A stretch of DNA of 64,000 nt. Source: an uncultured Clostridia bacterium (GTDB lineage Bacteria > Bacillota > Clostridia > Lachnospirales > Anaerotignaceae). The stretch lies in NCBI GenBank assembly GCA_944379995.1, contig CALWGF010000009.1, positions 1-64,000 on the forward strand, given 5' to 3'. Every line of letters starts with the position of its first letter. Position 1 is the first letter of the stretch. Made by a program: the position numbers and the translations under genes. Below are positions 62,323 to 64,000 of the stretch, piece after piece. The notes under the pieces are model-generated. The model was not told where the DNA came from, did no database searches, and worked only from the letters and a program-made list of their open reading frames with translations.

Positions 62323-62505
62323 ATGGATTTTGAAAAAGAGTTATCAAAATATAAAGAAACAGAAAAGTTTGCATATGATTGCCAAAATTTAAGAACAGAG
62401 CATTTTATTAAATACGGACAACTTATTGATGATTTAACTATTGAACAAAAAGTATTGTCAGAAAAAATCAAAGAATTAGAAACATATGAAAGGGGTGATA
62501 TTTAA
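62323..62505 (+). CDS. 60-residue coiled-coil protein
   Basis: A 60-residue charged helical protein; ATG 62323 follows AAAGGAAGTG, preferred over GTG 62314 inside that site. Its stop overlaps the next start as TAATG. No family recognised. Confidence 0.55.
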   Translation: MDFEKELSKYKETEKFAYDCQNLRTEHFIKYGQLIDDLTIEQKVLSEKIKELETYERGDI

Positions 62506-63620
62506 TGAAAAAAGGAATATTGATATTTTTGACAACTATATCTTTAATACTTCCTATAACTGTTTTTGCATCACAGGAAAGCATATTGCCTGCACCTATT
62601 TCAGTTGAAAGAAAAAATATTGATGGTACAGAATATGTAATAAAAATGTATGAATTGCCTATTCAGACAGAAGATGCAACACTTATTGAACCTGACTTTG
62701 AATTAGATGGTTTTATATTTACTCATGAAACAACAAATAAGGAGATAAATGAAACTACTGATATAAAGGAAGTTACAGAACAAGCACAGGCACAAAGCCA
62801 ATCTAAAAATCTTGAAGAAGTTATAAAACAGTTTCCTTCAACAAAAGCCTATGACCAAGATGGATATAAAGGAACATTGACACTTGACACAGGGAGTATA
62901 GTAACAGAAGTTGCAGGATATACAACAAAGAATTATACAGTATCAACTACAAAAGAATATCCTAACTTAATGTATGCAGACCCTTCATATGTATCACAAT
63001 CAACAGTAAAAGATGGATATACATTACCTTTAGTTGATGTAAATTGGACAGTAATGGGAACATCACTTGCAGGAGATACACTTGTTCCAACAGAATATAA
63101 GGCAGTAGCAACATATTCAAAGACATTTAGTTCACAAGTCCCAACAGGGTATATATCAACAGCAAGATATAAAGGTAATGTTACAAAGAAAGTAGCAAAT
63201 ACTGCCGATTTTACAGTTACATATGTAGGAACACTTATTGATGAGGGTATGCCTACTATATTGAAAGTGATTACAGGCTTTGTATTGGTTTTACTTATAA
63301 TCTGTGCCATTACATTATTATTGTTATATTTAAAATCAAGACGAGGTACTTATGTATATAATCTTATAGATAAAGAGTATATTTGCATAGGTCATCAAAG
63401 TATTAATCCTAAAAAGCCTGTTATAGATTTGAATGACTTTGAAGATATGATACAGAGCAATGTATTCCAGTTCATACTTGATAAGAAAACAACATCAGAA
63501 CTTTTTGGAAGAAATATAAATGTTACATATAAAGATGTAACAATAAAACATTTGGTTAATGAGAAAAAAGGCGAATATCGTTTTGAATTAAATTTGGGAG
63601 GTGTGTTAGATGCAGAATAG
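62505..63620 (+). CDS. Exported single-pass membrane protein of the element
   Basis: A 371-residue protein with a signal peptide (about 1-22, ending TVFAS), an outer domain rich in Thr, Ser and Tyr (about 23-255), one membrane helix (about 257-280) and a cytoplasmic tail (about 281-371). Residues 85-100 are Gln/Ala-rich. No family named, but this layout is usual for surface genes of clostridial conjugative elements. The ATG overlaps the preceding stop. Confidence 0.65.
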   Translation: MKKGILIFLTTISLILPITVFASQESILPAPISVERKNIDGTEYVIKMYELPIQTEDATLIEPDFELDGFIFTHETTNKEINETTDIKEVTEQAQAQSQSKNLEEVIKQFPSTKAYDQDGYKGTLTLDTGSIVTEVAGYTTKNYTVSTTKEYPNLMYADPSYVSQSTVKDGYTLPLVDVNWTVMGTSLAGDTLVPTEYKAVATYSKTFSSQVPTGYISTARYKGNVTKKVANTADFTVTYVGTLIDEGMPTILKVITGFVLVLLIICAITLLLLYLKSRRGTYVYNLIDKEYICIGHQSINPKKPVIDLNDFEDMIQSNVFQFILDKKTTSELFGRNINVTYKDVTIKHLVNEKKGEYRFELNLGGVLDAE

Positions 63621-64000
63621 AATGAGTATATTTTTATCATTACTTTTAATATTTTTATTTTCTGTACCTGTGTATGCCCTTGAATTGGATTTAAGTTACA
63701 GCTACAAAACAGAAAATACAGAAGAATTCGTTATAACAGGAAAATCAAATATCAATATAAATGGAGAAATACCTGACTACTTAAGAGATATTTATGATGT
63801 ATCACCACAGACTGTATATAATTCAGAGTATGGTTCAAATGTAATAGTTCCCAATGCTCCAACAGTTAATAACACAACATATGCACCATACTATGCACCT
63901 ATAAATACATATACACAAAGTCCAAGTAGTTTAGTTACAGGTTTATCATATGGTGGAAGTTCAAGTGGAAGTTATACAGCAGATATTTCATCAAATGGTT
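63610..64000 (+). CDS. Exported protein, cut by the window edge
   Basis: An open frame of 130 codons running off the right edge. It starts at ATG 63610 behind GGGAGGTG and overlaps the previous gene by eleven bases. Signal peptide (MQNRMSIFLSLLLIFLFSVP, then VYA-L), followed by a Tyr/Ser/Asn-rich exported region (YAPYYAPINTYTQSPSS). Probably a surface protein of the same element. Confidence 0.7.
   Translation, partial: MQNRMSIFLSLLLIFLFSVPVYALELDLSYSYKTENTEEFVITGKSNININGEIPDYLRDIYDVSPQTVYNSEYGSNVIVPNAPTVNNTTYAPYYAPINTYTQSPSSLVTGLSYGGSSSGSYTADISSNG

Overview
The window is strongly AT-rich and looks like the chromosome of an anaerobic, endospore-forming Firmicute of the class Clostridia. Supporting signs are the hybrid-cluster protein Hcp, SpoVAA/SpoVAB, an S-layer-homology (SLH) protein, a T-box in front of an archaeal-type ProRS, an archaeal-type AspRS next to GatCAB (tRNA-dependent Asn/Gln synthesis), a yybP-ykoY Mn riboswitch, and frequent TTG/GTG starts with strong GGAGG ribosome binding sites. 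A genus cannot be named from the sequence alone.

Layout. 1-6.9 kb: alkaline phosphatase, a YibE/F membrane protein, and a very large SLH surface protein whose frame continues for 200 codons past an in-frame TAA. 7-10.4 kb: a cupin-hcp nitrosative-stress operon behind a CRP/FNR-type palindrome, then a convergent DUF4317 gene. 10.5-16.7 kb: a MATE exporter behind a structured leader (probable guanidine-IV/mepA type), an AI-2E-family transporter, a LacI regulator and a GH42 beta-galactosidase. 16.8-18.5 kb: an ECF sigma/RsgI-like anti-sigma operon led by a secreted Ca-binding-type repeat peptide. 18.5-24 kb: Mn riboswitch with mntP, an old-yellow-enzyme oxidoreductase, a GGDEF protein behind an attenuator, a possible PD-(D/E)XK protein, and DUF2798. 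24-32 kb: T-box-proS, M29 aminopeptidase, aspS-gatCAB. 32-42.7 kb: a ladder of hairpins, a Cys-rich (possible spore) protein, a split ThrE-type exporter, glyA, nfo/alkD repair genes, a secreted SGNH hydrolase, a DAACS symporter, spoVAA-spoVAB. 42.9-46.8 kb: an SGNH-DUF4358-MBOAT-DHHW cassette, probably for O-acylation of a cell-surface polymer. 46.8-51.5 kb: Nudix hydrolase, aldose epimerase-like protein, orphan holin, a TlpA / 44-residue CXXC peptide / polyferredoxin trio, an Rrf2 regulator and tRNA-Leu(CAA). 51.6-55.8 kb: a second ECF sigma/anti-sigma operon with a SIMPL protein, YigZ and YebC.

From about 55.8 kb to the right edge the content changes to accessory genes typical of a clostridial integrative/conjugative element: DUF3846, DUF3849, AbrB-like proteins, a truncated cytosine methyltransferase, possible ArdA-like antirestriction proteins, a Dam-type methylase, GNAT, a TipA-like MerR regulator and exported membrane proteins. 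No integrase or relaxase lies inside the window, so only one end of the element is seen. A repeated trait of this region is a small intrinsic-terminator hairpin between a stop codon and the next ribosome binding site.

Most striking observations: the in-frame stop in the SLH gene; a shared two-hairpin RNA core in front of the MATE gene and again at the mobile-element end; a palindrome centred at -41.5 of the cupin-hcp promoter; the hairpin ladder at 32.1-32.35 kb; and the ECF/Ca-repeat operon.
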